Assembly (NCBI RefSeq): GCF_024296665.1
Contig: NZ_CP100762.1
Location: 2,790,001 to 2,854,000 of the forward strand
Source of the DNA: Salinilacihabitans rarus
GTDB lineage: Archaea; Halobacteriota; Halobacteria; Halobacteriales; Natrialbaceae
Direction: 5' to 3'
DNA length: 64,000 nucleotides
Shown here: one piece after another, positions 23,359-31,645 of the stretch
Layout: each line of letters begins with the position of its first letter
Position numbering within the stretch: position 1 is the first letter of the stretch
Notes under the pieces: generated by a model
What the model was told of the DNA's origin: nothing
The model's database searches: none
The model's input: only the letters and a program-made list of their open reading frames with translations
Position numbers and translations under genes: made by a program

Positions 23359-24525
23359 TTACGCCGGCGCCGCGGCGATCATCGCGACGTAGCCGACGAC
23401 GAACGCCACGACGAACGAGCCGGCCCACGCGGCGCCGGTCAGGAGCAGTTTCCGCCGGCTCACCCCGGAGCGGCCGCCGACGGCGTAGCCGCTGCCGACG
23501 ATGGCGCTCACGACGATCTGGTTGAACGAGACCGGGACGCCGATCAGCACCGCGGTCTGGGCGATGAGAAACGACGGCACCAGCGTCGAGATCGATCGGC
23601 GCGGGCCGAGCGAGGAGTAGTCCTGCGAGAGCGACTTGATCATCCGCGGCGCGCCGGTCCACGAGCCGATCAACAGTCCGAGGCCGCCGCCGGCGAGCGC
23701 CGCCGTCGCCGGGAGCGCCACCTGGTCGAGCAAGGGCAGCAGGGGGCCGACCGCGAGCCCGACCTGACTGCCGCCGGCGGAGAACGCCACGAGCGCGCCG
23801 AGGGCGAGCAGGAACCCCCGCAGGGCCCCCGCCTGGTCCCGGACGACCGCCTGCCGGAGGGCGAGCGCGACCGCGCCGGCGGCGACGACGGTGGCGACGA
23901 CGCCGCCGGGAACCGCCGCCGGGAGGTGCGTCCGGCCCGCGCCCGCGAGCGACCCGCTCGCGCCCGGGAGCGTGAACTGGAGGTTCGCGAGGACGGCGGC
24001 CACGAGCGCGCCCAGCAGCGGCACGCTGACGCGTTCGGGGACGTCGGACCGGGGCAGGAGGCTCGCCAGCCCGTAGGCGATGCCGCCGCCGACGACGGGC
24101 GTGAGCGCCCACATCGCGCCGATCTGGCGGTACTTCGGCCACGCGGGGTCGCCGCCGAGCGCGAGGCCGACGCCGACGACCGCGCCGGTGACGGTAAACG
24201 CCGTCGCGATCGGGTAACCGGTGTAGATGCCGACGGCCATGAGCCCCGCGCCGACCGCGAGCGCGACGATGACCCCCGCCGCCGGCAACTCGACGCCGGT
24301 GACGAGCCCCCGGCCGACGGCGTCGGAGACGTTGCCGCCCTGGGTCGCCGCCCCGAGGAAGCCGAAGACGCCGACGACGAACGCCGCGCGCATCGTCGAG
24401 ATGGCGTTCGCGCCGACGGCGGGGGCAAACGGCGTCGCGCCGCTCGACCCGGCGCCGATCACCCACGCCATGAACGCGCTCGCGGCGGTCGCGAGCAGAA
24501 ACAGGACGAGTGTCGTTAGTTCCAT
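23359..24525 (-). CDS. PiT-family inorganic anion permease (phosphate or sulfate)
   Basis: 388 residues with about ten helices. The two repeats of the PHO4/PiT family are visible: SSGATPFAPAVGANAISTMRAA in the first half and TGAPRMIKSLSQDYSSLGPRRSIS, with GVPVSFNQIVVSAIVGSGYA, in the second. Members usually carry phosphate with H+ or Na+. CysP-type members carry sulfate. The sulfur-gene setting makes sulfate, sulfite or thiosulfate plausible. Its stop is 250 bp upstream of the TauE operon promoter, and it reads in the same direction as the YedE genes. Confidence 0.88.
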   Translation of the reverse strand: MELTTLVLFLLATAASAFMAWVIGAGSSGATPFAPAVGANAISTMRAAFVVGVFGFLGAATQGGNVSDAVGRGLVTGVELPAAGVIVALAVGAGLMAVGIYTGYPIATAFTVTGAVVGVGLALGGDPAWPKYRQIGAMWALTPVVGGGIAYGLASLLPRSDVPERVSVPLLGALVAAVLANLQFTLPGASGSLAGAGRTHLPAAVPGGVVATVVAAGAVALALRQAVVRDQAGALRGFLLALGALVAFSAGGSQVGLAVGPLLPLLDQVALPATAALAGGGLGLLIGSWTGAPRMIKSLSQDYSSLGPRRSISTLVPSFLIAQTAVLIGVPVSFNQIVVSAIVGSGYAVGGRSGVSRRKLLLTGAAWAGSFVVAFVVGYVAMIAAAPA

Positions 24526-24563
24526 CTGCGTAATAGAAGTGACCGCGTCGGTCGTCGCGGCGA

Positions 24564-25022
24564 TCAGTCGGCGCCGGTCGGCGCGGCCTCGTCGACGGCC
24601 TGCCGACTGCGCCAGACCCCCTGGAGGTACGCGCCGGCGAACATGCCGGCGAGCGCCCAGAGGATGGTGACGTTACCGATGCCGAGGCTGGCGTAGGCGG
24701 CGCCCGGGCAGATGCCCGACAGCCCCCAGCCGACGCCGAAGACCGCGCCGCCGATCAGGACGTTGCGGTCGAACGACTTCAGCCGGCGGCTGTAGGCCTT
24801 CCCGGTCAGGGGCGCGGGCTTGCCCAGCCGCGGCATGATCGCGAAGGCGATGCCGGTGACGATCGCCGCGCCGAACATGACGAACAACAGCCCGAAGTCG
24901 GTGAACTGGAGGAAGTCCAGTACGACCTCGGGGCGGGCCATGTGGCTGAAGCCGAGGCCGAACCCGAAGATCAGGCCGCCGACGAGGATCAGCGGCATGA
25001 ACAGGGGGTGGCGGTCGCTCAT
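24564..25022 (-). CDS. YeeE/YedE family sulfur transport protein, half A
   Basis: 152 residues with four to five membrane helices. The family motif GWGLSGICPGAAYASLG carries the Cys that in YeeE contacts thiosulfate. It is one of two half-length units: the next gene encodes the partner, and together they match one full-length YeeE/YedE. The gene begins two bases before the stop of its partner ends, so they are co-translated. It probably imports thiosulfate or another sulfane sulfur. Confidence 0.9.
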   Translation of the reverse strand: MSDRHPLFMPLILVGGLIFGFGLGFSHMARPEVVLDFLQFTDFGLLFVMFGAAIVTGIAFAIMPRLGKPAPLTGKAYSRRLKSFDRNVLIGGAVFGVGWGLSGICPGAAYASLGIGNVTILWALAGMFAGAYLQGVWRSRQAVDEAAPTGAD

Positions 25023-25023
25023 G

Positions 25024-25515
25024 CTACGGACTCACCCCCAGCGCGGCGACCAGTTGCGCGGTCACGATCGCGACCGTCAGGAACGTGATCACGCCGACGA
25101 TCGACGTCTTCGACGCGGAGCCGACCCCGCAGACGCCGTGACCCGACGTACAGCCCTTGCCGATGCGGGTGCCGATCCCGACGAAGAGGCCGCCGAGCAG
25201 CAGCCGCCAGGGCTGGACGTCGGTCGTCCACGCGCCGCCCTGCCAGAAGACGGCGTAGACCGCCGCTCCGAGGACGATCCCCACCGAGAAGACGACACGC
25301 CAGTCCCGCGAGGCGCGGTACCGCTGGAACCGCGACTGGTCGGAGACGTACGACAGCGTCGACTCGAGGAACGTGCTGGCGCCGGCGATGATCCCGGTCC
25401 CGAGGTAGATGACCGCCGCGCCGAGGCCGACCAGCAGCCCCCCTACGGCGTACCGATAGATGCCGTTAGGGAACGGCTGATCGACGAGCGCGAGCGGGAC
25501 GATCTCGGCTACCAT
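25024..25515 (-). CDS. YeeE/YedE family sulfur transport protein, half B
   Basis: 163 residues with four membrane helices. The motif GKGCTSGHGVCGVGSASKTS carries two Cys and is the YeeE signature. It lies 11 bp after the rhodanese-MBL gene and directly before half A. In bacterial YeeE, conserved Cys residues in each half pass thiosulfate through the membrane. The split into two proteins is normal for this group and is not a frameshift, since both parts have their own start codon. Confidence 0.9.
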   Translation of the reverse strand: MVAEIVPLALVDQPFPNGIYRYAVGGLLVGLGAAVIYLGTGIIAGASTFLESTLSYVSDQSRFQRYRASRDWRVVFSVGIVLGAAVYAVFWQGGAWTTDVQPWRLLLGGLFVGIGTRIGKGCTSGHGVCGVGSASKTSIVGVITFLTVAIVTAQLVAALGVSP

Positions 25516-25526
25516 TTGCAGTCCGA

Positions 25527-26732
25527 TCAGTCACCCGTCAGGGCGTCCTGGCTGGCTGCGCAGTTGTTCGGGCCGAGTTCGAGGGTGAACGCTTCCTCCT
25601 CGTCGTCGACGTCCTGCTGGCCGAGGTTCGTCGGGATGATCTCCTCGTAGTTGGCCGGCCGCGGCGGCATGTCCGAGAGGATCAGCTCGACGAAATCGTC
25701 CTCGTCCATCGTCAGCGCGTCCATCTCCTCCTCTAGCTGGCCGATCGGCGCGGTGTAGGTGCCGTCGTCGGCGGCCTCGGCCGCGTCGCTGAAGTGCGCG
25801 CCGCCGATCAGGGTCTCGTCGGGCAGGGTGAGCACGCGCTCCTGGAGCGACTCGTAGAGCTGGCGCGCGGCGTCGGGTGCGCCCTCGTCGCCCTCTTCGA
25901 GGTCGGGGCGGGCGACGCTCTCGGTGAACAGGCCGTCGCCGGTCGCCAGCAGTTCGCCGTCGATCAGGTAGGAGGTCATCCCGGAGGTGTGACCGGGCGT
26001 GTAGACCGTCTCGATCGTCGCGTCGCCGACCGCGAACTCGTCGCCGTCGTCCGCGAGGGTCACGTCGTCGGCGTAGGTGACGCCGCGGTCGACCGACGCC
26101 TCGGGGATGACGCCTTCGACGCCCTCGGCGTCGAGGTCGCGGACGCCCGAGAGGTGGTCGGCGTGGATGTGCGTGTCGATGGCGTAGGTCAGGTCGACGC
26201 CGAGTTCCTCGGCGTCTTCGAGGTAGCGGTCGGTGAACGCTCGCAGGGGGTCGATCACCGCGGCCTCGTCGCCGTCGACGAGCAGGTACGCGAGACAGCC
26301 GCTGGAGGGGCGCTGGTACTGGTAGAGCGTGCCGGCGCCGTCGTAGCGGCCGACCTCGACGCGCTCGTAGATCGAGGCCCAGCCGTTCATGCCCTCCTCG
26401 AGGTGGTGTACGTCGTAGTCGCGCTCGGCGAGCGCGCCGGCGACGTACTCGCTGGCGCCGCCTTTCGCACACAGCACCGTGACCTCGCGGTCGTCGGGGA
26501 TCTCGGCGAGGACGTCGTCGTCGATCTCGTCCTCGAGGAACTCGAAGTACGGGACGTTGATCGACTCGACTGTCTCGCCCTCGATGCGCCACTCGTCGTA
26601 GTCCGACGTCATCCGCGTATCGAGGATCGTGACGTCCTCTCCCTCATCAATACGGTTTTTAAGCTCTTCGGGAGCGACCGATTCGACGGGAACATCCGGA
26701 GTCGGGAAGTCCATGTCGTCCATGTTGTGCAT
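25527..26732 (-). CDS. rhodanese - metallo-beta-lactamase fusion (persulfide dioxygenase-like)
   Basis: 401 residues. An N-terminal rhodanese domain (about 14-125) has the active-site Cys88 in TVLCAKGGAS. A beta-lactamase fold follows (about 130-360) with the metal-binding THIHADHLSG (His188, His190, Asp192, His193) and the later HTSGMT and GDGLF strands. Such proteins oxidise glutathione- or other low-molecular-weight persulfides to sulfite. The domain order is opposite to CstB-type enzymes, where the rhodanese is C-terminal. A CATAAG box about 25 bp upstream supports the ATG at 26732 as a leaderless start. It heads the YedE operon. Confidence 0.92.
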   Translation of the reverse strand: MHNMDDMDFPTPDVPVESVAPEELKNRIDEGEDVTILDTRMTSDYDEWRIEGETVESINVPYFEFLEDEIDDDVLAEIPDDREVTVLCAKGGASEYVAGALAERDYDVHHLEEGMNGWASIYERVEVGRYDGAGTLYQYQRPSSGCLAYLLVDGDEAAVIDPLRAFTDRYLEDAEELGVDLTYAIDTHIHADHLSGVRDLDAEGVEGVIPEASVDRGVTYADDVTLADDGDEFAVGDATIETVYTPGHTSGMTSYLIDGELLATGDGLFTESVARPDLEEGDEGAPDAARQLYESLQERVLTLPDETLIGGAHFSDAAEAADDGTYTAPIGQLEEEMDALTMDEDDFVELILSDMPPRPANYEEIIPTNLGQQDVDDEEEAFTLELGPNNCAASQDALTGD

Positions 26733-26782
26733 CCGGGTGTACTGGACGGACCCACATAAGAGTTTGCATAGTATTTCCTTGA

Positions 26783-26794
26783 TTACGCAATACT
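26783..26794 (-). promoter_or_regulatory. ATTGTGC-related operator upstream of the persulfide dioxygenase gene
   Basis: The coding strand reads AGTATTGCGTAA, a variant of the ATTGTGC element found at trxA and TauE. It lies about 25 bp above the CATAAG box at 26755-26760. A second related segment, ATACTATGCAAAC (about 26763-26775), lies between the two. Confidence 0.4.
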
Positions 26795-26930
26795 AACGAT
26801 CGGCCATGACGGAGCGACCGCGCTCGAACTCGGCGCTATCACACGATCTTTGGCGTACACGCGAACTAGTAGAACTGTACGGCTGTTCGGTCCACCTGCA
26901 AGAACCGACATTCTTTTATTGGATGCACCG

Positions 26931-26939
26931 TTATTGTGC
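26931..26939 (+). promoter_or_regulatory. ATTGTGC element at the tusA promoter
   Basis: TTATTGTGC lies just below the likely TATA box TTTTATT (26914-26920), so it would overlap the transcription start of the tusA-dsrE operon. Its half-site is the same as in the other sulfur promoters. Being below the TATA box would suit repression. Confidence 0.45.
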
Positions 26940-26973
26940 GGTAGCTCCAATACAGAGCAACCACGAACCAACT

Positions 26974-27219
26974 ATGAGCACGGAATTCAACGTCACGGAG
27001 ACGCTCGACGTGAAAGGCGCATCGTGTCCGATGCCGGTCGTGAAGACGAAGAACGCGATCGACGACCTCGGCGAGGGCGACGTCCTCGAGGTCCTGGCGA
27101 CCGACTCGGGCAGCATGAGCGACATCCAGGGGTGGGCCGACGGTACCCCCGGCGTCAGCCTCCTCGATCAGGTCGAGGACGGCGACGTCTACAGACACTA
27201 CGTCGAGAAGACCGAGTGA
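26974..27219 (+). CDS. TusA family sulfurtransferase
   Basis: 81 residues with the TusA signature LDVKGASCPMPVVKTKNAI, whose Cys18 in the CPMP motif accepts persulfide sulfur. TusA proteins carry sulfur between donors (rhodaneses, DsrE) and acceptors in thiolation and cofactor assembly. The start at 26974 gives the standard TusA length. The gene is divergent from the persulfide dioxygenase operon and 1 bp before the DsrE-like gene. Confidence 0.94.
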   Translation: MSTEFNVTETLDVKGASCPMPVVKTKNAIDDLGEGDVLEVLATDSGSMSDIQGWADGTPGVSLLDQVEDGDVYRHYVEKTE

Positions 27220-27220
27220 A

Positions 27221-27802
27221 ATGAGCACGGAGACGGACGAGTCCGGCGGGGAACCCGAGGCGCTCGACGAGGACGCGCTCCGCGCGCGCGTCGAGGAACT
27301 CGACGACCGGCTGGCGGAACTCGAAGCGGCAACGGGCGACGAGCAGAAGAAGATGACCATCGTCGCCACGAAGGGGAGTTTCGACATGGCCTACCCGCCG
27401 CTGATCCTCGCGAGTACGGCCGCCGCCTTCGGCTGGGAGGTCGTGGTCTTCCACACCTTCTGGGGGCTCGACATCCTCCACGAGGAGAAGTCGAAGAACC
27501 TCAAGCTGAGCGCCGTCGGCAACCCGAACATGCCGATGCCGAACGCGCTCGCGGCCCTGCCGGGGATGGACTCGATGGCGACGAAGATGATGCAAAAGCG
27601 CATCGACGAGAACGGCACCGCGACGATCGAGGAGCTGATCGAACTCTCGCTCGAAAGCGGCGTCGACCTGCAGGCCTGCCAGATGACCATCGAGCTGATG
27701 GAGTACGACGAGGACGACTTCTACGACGGCGTCACCACCGGCGTAGGCGCGGCGACCGCGCTCCAGCACATGGCCGAATCCGACGTCCAGTTGCTGGTCT
27801 GA
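27221..27802 (+). CDS. DsrE/DsrF/DrsH-like protein
   Basis: 193 residues. The N-terminal 35 residues form a charged coiled coil (LRARVEELDDRLAELEAA). The DsrE-like domain then runs to the end, with KMTIVATKGSFDMAYPPLILAS, a loop with several Met, and ESGVDLQACQMTIELM, whose Cys is the probable sulfur-carrying residue. It likely receives or gives sulfur to TusA, the gene just upstream. The coiled-coil part suggests oligomer formation. Confidence 0.9.
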   Translation: MSTETDESGGEPEALDEDALRARVEELDDRLAELEAATGDEQKKMTIVATKGSFDMAYPPLILASTAAAFGWEVVVFHTFWGLDILHEEKSKNLKLSAVGNPNMPMPNALAALPGMDSMATKMMQKRIDENGTATIEELIELSLESGVDLQACQMTIELMEYDEDDFYDGVTTGVGAATALQHMAESDVQLLV

Positions 27803-27922
27803 GACGTTCCCGGTGACGCGACCTCCCGGTAGCACCGAGTTCCGACCACCGCGGCCGCGGCGAGCGCGGGCGCGAGTCCGAACGGTTCGAGCCGACGTCC
27901 GTACCCGATTCTGCCGTCCGCG

Positions 27923-28558
27923 TCACGCCTCCAGGACGTGATCCAGTAACTTCGCCTGGGCGGTCGCGAGGTGTTCTCTGAACGTCGCCGACGAGATTTC
28001 GAGTTCGGCGGCGACCTGCGCGGCGTTGGCCGAGCGCGGGTGCGCGAAGTACCCCATCTCGTGGGCGGTGTGGAGGACCTGTCGTTGCCGGGCGGTCAGG
28101 CCGCTTCCGTCGAGGACGAGCGGACCGTCGTCGCTCCGGTCGGGACCCGATCGGGTCAGCCGCCGGATCGCCACGTCGTCGAACGCCCGATCGAGTTCGC
28201 TCACGACGTCGCGGACCTCGTCGACGTCGCTCGCGTAGAACGAGAGCACGAGCGCGCCGTCGACGGCGTGGACGTCCCACACCGGGTGGCCCGTCTCCTC
28301 GACGACCTCGCAGACGCACCCCTGGCGGGCCTCGCGAGCGTACTGGTAGACGGTCCGCGAGTCGTACGAGAACGCCTCCTCGAACTCGCGGGCGGTGACC
28401 TCGGCGTCGGTGGCGAACTCCTCGATCACCCGCCCGGAGCGGTCGGCGGGCGCGCTCCGGGCGACGTCCGTGACTCGCGCGCCGTCCGTCGTCAGGGGGG
28501 CGAGCTGGCAGTGTTCGGGGCTTCCGACGTACACCTCCACCCGGATCCTCGACGCCAT
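27923..28558 (-). CDS. NarO-like bat-type regulator with CxCx7H motif
   Basis: 211 residues. The C-terminal HTH (about 150-208: LTARQRQVLHTAHEMGYFAHPRS, then VAAELEISSATFREHL) is of the bacterio-opsin activator type. The N-terminal part carries Cys17, Cys81, Cys83 and His91, arranged C-x63-C-x-C-x7-H. The Haloferax anaerobic regulator NarO is described with C-xn-C-x-C-x7-C, so only the last ligand differs. The gene is divergent from the nitrate reductase operon, which is its likely target. A CTTTATGC box about 28 bp upstream supports the ATG at 28558. It may hold an oxygen-sensitive Fe-S cluster. Confidence 0.88.
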   Translation of the reverse strand: MASRIRVEVYVGSPEHCQLAPLTTDGARVTDVARSAPADRSGRVIEEFATDAEVTAREFEEAFSYDSRTVYQYAREARQGCVCEVVEETGHPVWDVHAVDGALVLSFYASDVDEVRDVVSELDRAFDDVAIRRLTRSGPDRSDDGPLVLDGSGLTARQRQVLHTAHEMGYFAHPRSANAAQVAAELEISSATFREHLATAQAKLLDHVLEA

Positions 28559-28743
28559 GGGGTGGTCTGCCCACGTCCGGCCGCATAAAGGGCCACGGTA
28601 GCGTGGGGGCCGTCATATCCCCGTCCGCGGCTTCACGTAGCGGTGTGACAGTACGGCACCTGCGGGTCCTCGTGCGCCCGCCGTCCGGGCGGCTCACCGG
28701 CGGATCCGTGGAGCGCCCGCGACGCCCGGCCGGCGCCGTCGAC

Positions 28744-28750
28744 GGAGGGG
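28744..28750 (+). promoter_or_regulatory. Shine-Dalgarno sequence of the nitrate reductase operon
   Basis: GGAGGGG ends 4 nt before the ATG at 28755 and is a clear anti-16S match. Most single-gene promoters in this window look leaderless, so this fits a transcript with an untranslated leader starting at a TATA-like TCATATCC near 28612-28620. Confidence 0.5.
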
Positions 28751-28754
28751 CGCG

Positions 28755-29351
28755 ATGAGGCGGGAACTCCTCGTTATCGGCGCGGTAGTCGCCAGCGTAC
28801 TGCTGCCGATGTGGTTCGTCGCGATGCAGGGCGAACCGCCGTCGGAGGAGATCGCGATCGATCGGAGCGTCTCCGACATCCGGCCGCTCGACGGGTTCGT
28901 CGACGCGCCGAACAAGCTCTCGCCGAGTCAGGTCGGCACGATCGTCTGGATCGCGCTGTTCGCGCTCGTCGGCGTCCTCGCCGCCGCCCACCGGTTCATG
29001 AACTACGCCGTCCGCCCGAGCGCCGAGCGGACCGAGGGGGCGGCGGAGACCGACGGCGGTCGGACCGGCACGTCCTGGCTCGCGACGGACGAACGCTGGG
29101 TCGTCGAGTACGCCCGCCCCGCCGAACAGGCCGAGGGGCTGATCGCCATGGCCGGGTTGACGATCGTCGCGATCGTCTTCGCCGCGCTGTTCATCGGCGA
29201 GTACCTGACGCTCGCACGCACCCAGTACTTCGGCGTCTACGCCGCCGCGATGTTCCTCGCGCTCGCCGGGTCGACCGTCGCCTACTACGCGTGGTTCATG
29301 CCCCACGTCGAGGTGGCCGAGTACCGCGACCACCGCCGGGGTGAACGATGA
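28755..29351 (+). CDS. membrane protein, first gene of the nar operon (narA position)
   Basis: 198 residues with four membrane helices (about 5-24, 62-80, 127-150 and 158-178) and an outer segment of about 40 residues after the first helix (SDIRPLDGFVDAPNKLSP). It resembles no well-characterised family that I can name. In Haloferax mediterranei the nar operon starts with a membrane gene called narA, before Rieske (narB) and cytochrome b (narC), and the order here is the same. Its stop overlaps the start of the Rieske gene by 4 bp, so it is made with the complex. Confidence 0.72.
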   Translation: MRRELLVIGAVVASVLLPMWFVAMQGEPPSEEIAIDRSVSDIRPLDGFVDAPNKLSPSQVGTIVWIALFALVGVLAAAHRFMNYAVRPSAERTEGAAETDGGRTGTSWLATDERWVVEYARPAEQAEGLIAMAGLTIVAIVFAALFIGEYLTLARTQYFGVYAAAMFLALAGSTVAYYAWFMPHVEVAEYRDHRRGER

Positions 29352-29995
29352 GCGACGACGCCGACGGCTCGCGTCCGGGCTGTCCCGGTGAGTGCGAGGG
29401 GACGTCGGCGCCCCGGCGGCCGTCGCTGTTCACCGACGACCGCGCCGAACTGGGCAGGCGCGACGTCGCGAAGGTGCTCGCGACGATCGGCGGGCTGACC
29501 GCCCTCGGGAGCCTCGCCGTCCCGCTGGCGGGGCTGACGCGCGTGTTCGAGCGCGGCTACAGCGGCCCGATCTACGGCGACGGCGTCGCCCTCGTCGACG
29601 AGGAGGGCGAACCGGTCGACGAGAACGCGCTCGCCGTCGGCGAGCACATGACCGTCTTCCCCGAGCCGCGACCCGGGATCGCCGACGCGCCCACGCTGCT
29701 CGTCCGCTTCGAGGAGGACGCCTACGGCGGCGAGACGAAACTGGAGTTCACCATCGGCGGCTACGCCGCCTACTCGAAGGTCTGTCCGCACGCGGGGTGT
29801 ATGGTCTCCGACCGGGACGACTCGGTCCTCGTCTGCCCGTGTCACTCCGGCAAGTTCGACCCCCTCACGGGCGCCGAGGTGGTCGGCGGCCCGCCGCCGC
29901 GGCCGCTCCCCCAGCTTCCGCTGACGTTCTCGGCGGAGGGCGCGCTGATCGCCGCGGGCGACTTCGACGGGGCCGTCGGCCCCGGTGGTGGGTGA
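29348..29995 (+). CDS. narB: Rieske iron-sulfur protein of the nitrate reductase complex
   Basis: 215 residues. A twin-arginine anchor (GRRDVAKVL, Arg37-38) precedes one helix (about 43-62). The Rieske motif is complete: C146-P-H148 and C163-x2-H166, with the extra Cys151 and Cys165 that form the stabilising disulfide. The N-terminus has a short Cys-containing segment (CPGECEG). It transfers electrons from quinol through the cytochrome b to NarGH. Starts and stops overlap with both neighbours (ATGA and TGATG), which shows translational coupling. Confidence 0.92.
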   Translation: MSDDADGSRPGCPGECEGTSAPRRPSLFTDDRAELGRRDVAKVLATIGGLTALGSLAVPLAGLTRVFERGYSGPIYGDGVALVDEEGEPVDENALAVGEHMTVFPEPRPGIADAPTLLVRFEEDAYGGETKLEFTIGGYAAYSKVCPHAGCMVSDRDDSVLVCPCHSGKFDPLTGAEVVGGPPPRPLPQLPLTFSAEGALIAAGDFDGAVGPGGG

Positions 29996-31416
29996 TGGCC
30001 GCCGACGGGCGGTCCGCGACCGGGCGCGTCGTCGACGCCGGCAGACGCGCCTACGGCTGGGTCGACGCCAGGCTGGACCTCGACCGCGACGCGACGCTGC
30101 TCGGAAAGGCGTTCCCCGCCGAGGACTCGTTCCTGCTGGGCGAGGTGGCGCTGTTTTGCTTCCTCGTGCTCGTGCTGTCCGGGATCTTCCTCGGCTTCTT
30201 CTTCGAACCGAGCACGACCGAGGTCGAGTACGAGGGAAGCGTCGACGAGTTCCAGGGCGAGGAGCTTCCGGCCTCCTACGTCAGCGTCCTGAACGTCACC
30301 TACGACGTCCCCTTCGGCATGTTCCTCCGGCGGATACACCACTGGGCGGCGCACTTCTTCGTCGCCTCGCTGGGGTTGCACATGTTGCGGGTGTTCTTCA
30401 CCGGCGCCTACCGCAACCCCCGGGAGCCCAACTGGCTGGTCGGGAGCGGCCTCGCGGTGCTCGCGATGGGCGCCGCCTACACGGGGTACGCGCTGCCCTA
30501 CGACGAGTTCGCCAGCACGGCGACCGGAATCGGGTTCAACGTCGTGCAGTCGATCCCGGTGATCGGGGAGACGTCGGCCGACATCGTCTTCGGCGGACGA
30601 TTCCCGTCGAGCGCGACGATCCCGCGGCTGTACTTCCTGCACGTGCTCGTGATCCCGGCGACGATCGGCGTGCTCCTGGCGGCGCACCTGTGGATCCTCG
30701 TCCGGCAGAAACACACCGAAGCGCCCCGCGACGGCGACGTGACCGGCGGGGACGAACGCGTCGACCGGGACGACGACGGCGTCGTCGTCGGGCTGCCGGC
30801 GTACCCGAACCAGACGGCGGTGAGCGCGGTCGTCTTCTTCCTGACGCTCGCGGCGCTGTCGCTGCTCGCGGGGTTCCTGCCGGTCCACAACGTCGCCGAG
30901 TACGGGCCGAACGACCCCGCCTCGACGCCCGAACTCATCATGCCCGACTGGTTTCTCATGTGGGGGTACGGCTTCCTGAAGCTGATCCCCTCCTGGATGA
31001 GCTTCGACGTCCCGCTGGTCGGCGTACACGTCAGCTCCGAGTTCCTCGGCGGCGTCGTCCTGCCGGGGCTTGTCTTTCTCGCCGTGTTCGTCTGGCCGTT
31101 CGTCGACTACGAGTCGGAGCCGACTCACTTCACCGCCGACCCGCTCGAACGCCCCTGGCAGACCGCGGTCGGGGTCGCGGGCGTCGTCTTCGTGATGATC
31201 GCCTCGCTGGCCGGGATGGACGTGATCCTCGCCGACGTCCTCGGGACGGACTCGACGGCGCTGCACGCGCCGCTGACGGTGGCGCTGTTCGTCGGACCGC
31301 TCGTCGCCGGCGCGATCACCTACTGGACGCTCGGCGGGTTCGGCGAGGAGGGTGGGGGCGGCGACCCGGTAGCGGCCGACGGCGCCGGTGACGAGGAGGT
31401 GACCGGCGGTGAGTGA
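29995..31416 (+). CDS. narC: cytochrome b of the nitrate reductase complex
   Basis: 473 residues from the ATG at 29995. Its N-terminal half has four helices with the heme b ligand pairs: [23 protein letters not shown], and the later [19 protein letters not shown]. The C-terminal half contains the [16 protein letters not shown] segment with quinol-site features, then three more helices. It combines the b6 and subunit IV parts in one chain. With the Rieske protein it forms a quinol-oxidising module for nitrate respiration, in place of NarI. A frame running further upstream is shadow reading of narB. Confidence 0.93.
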   Translation: MAADGRSATGRVVDAGRRAYGWVDARLDLDRDATLLGKAFPAEDSFLLGEVALFCFLVLVLSGIFLGFFFEPSTTEVEYEGSVDEFQGEELPASYVSVLNVTYDVPFGMFLRRIHHWAAHFFVASLGLHMLRVFFTGAYRNPREPNWLVGSGLAVLAMGAAYTGYALPYDEFASTATGIGFNVVQSIPVIGETSADIVFGGRFPSSATIPRLYFLHVLVIPATIGVLLAAHLWILVRQKHTEAPRDGDVTGGDERVDRDDDGVVVGLPAYPNQTAVSAVVFFLTLAALSLLAGFLPVHNVAEYGPNDPASTPELIMPDWFLMWGYGFLKLIPSWMSFDVPLVGVHVSSEFLGGVVLPGLVFLAVFVWPFVDYESEPTHFTADPLERPWQTAVGVAGVVFVMIASLAGMDVILADVLGTDSTALHAPLTVALFVGPLVAGAITYWTLGGFGEEGGGGDPVAADGAGDEEVTGGE

Positions 31417-31645
31417 GGGCGAGCGCCGGGCCGTCGCGCTCTCGCCGCGCGCGTACGGCTGGCTCGACCGGACGACGAAGCTTCTCGGCGTGGCCCTCGT
31501 CGGGGCCGGCCTCGAGGTCGGCGGCGGCACCGCGGGCGGGGTGATCCTCGCGGTCGCGGGCGCTGCAGCCGCGCTCGCGACCGTCTTCGTACAGCGAGAC
31601 GACGAACGGGACCGATCGACCGACGGAGATCCGACGAATGAGTGA
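31409..31645 (+). CDS. small membrane protein between narC and narG
   Basis: 78 residues, GTG start overlapping the end of narC by 8 bp, and its end overlaps narG by 8 bp. One to two helices are present ([14 protein letters not shown] and [19 protein letters not shown]), and the tail is acidic. A small open frame sits at the same position in the Haloferax mediterranei nar operon. It may be a structural or assembly part of the complex. No motif is recognised. Confidence 0.75.
   Translation: MSEGERRAVALSPRAYGWLDRTTKLLGVALVGAGLEVGGGTAGGVILAVAGAAAALATVFVQRDDERDRSTDGDPTNE

Noticed and set aside
24564-25515. Possible frameshift splitting one YeeE/YedE gene in two
   Set aside because: Each half has its own start codon, proper helices and its Cys motif, and split YedE pairs are common, so this is a natural two-gene form.
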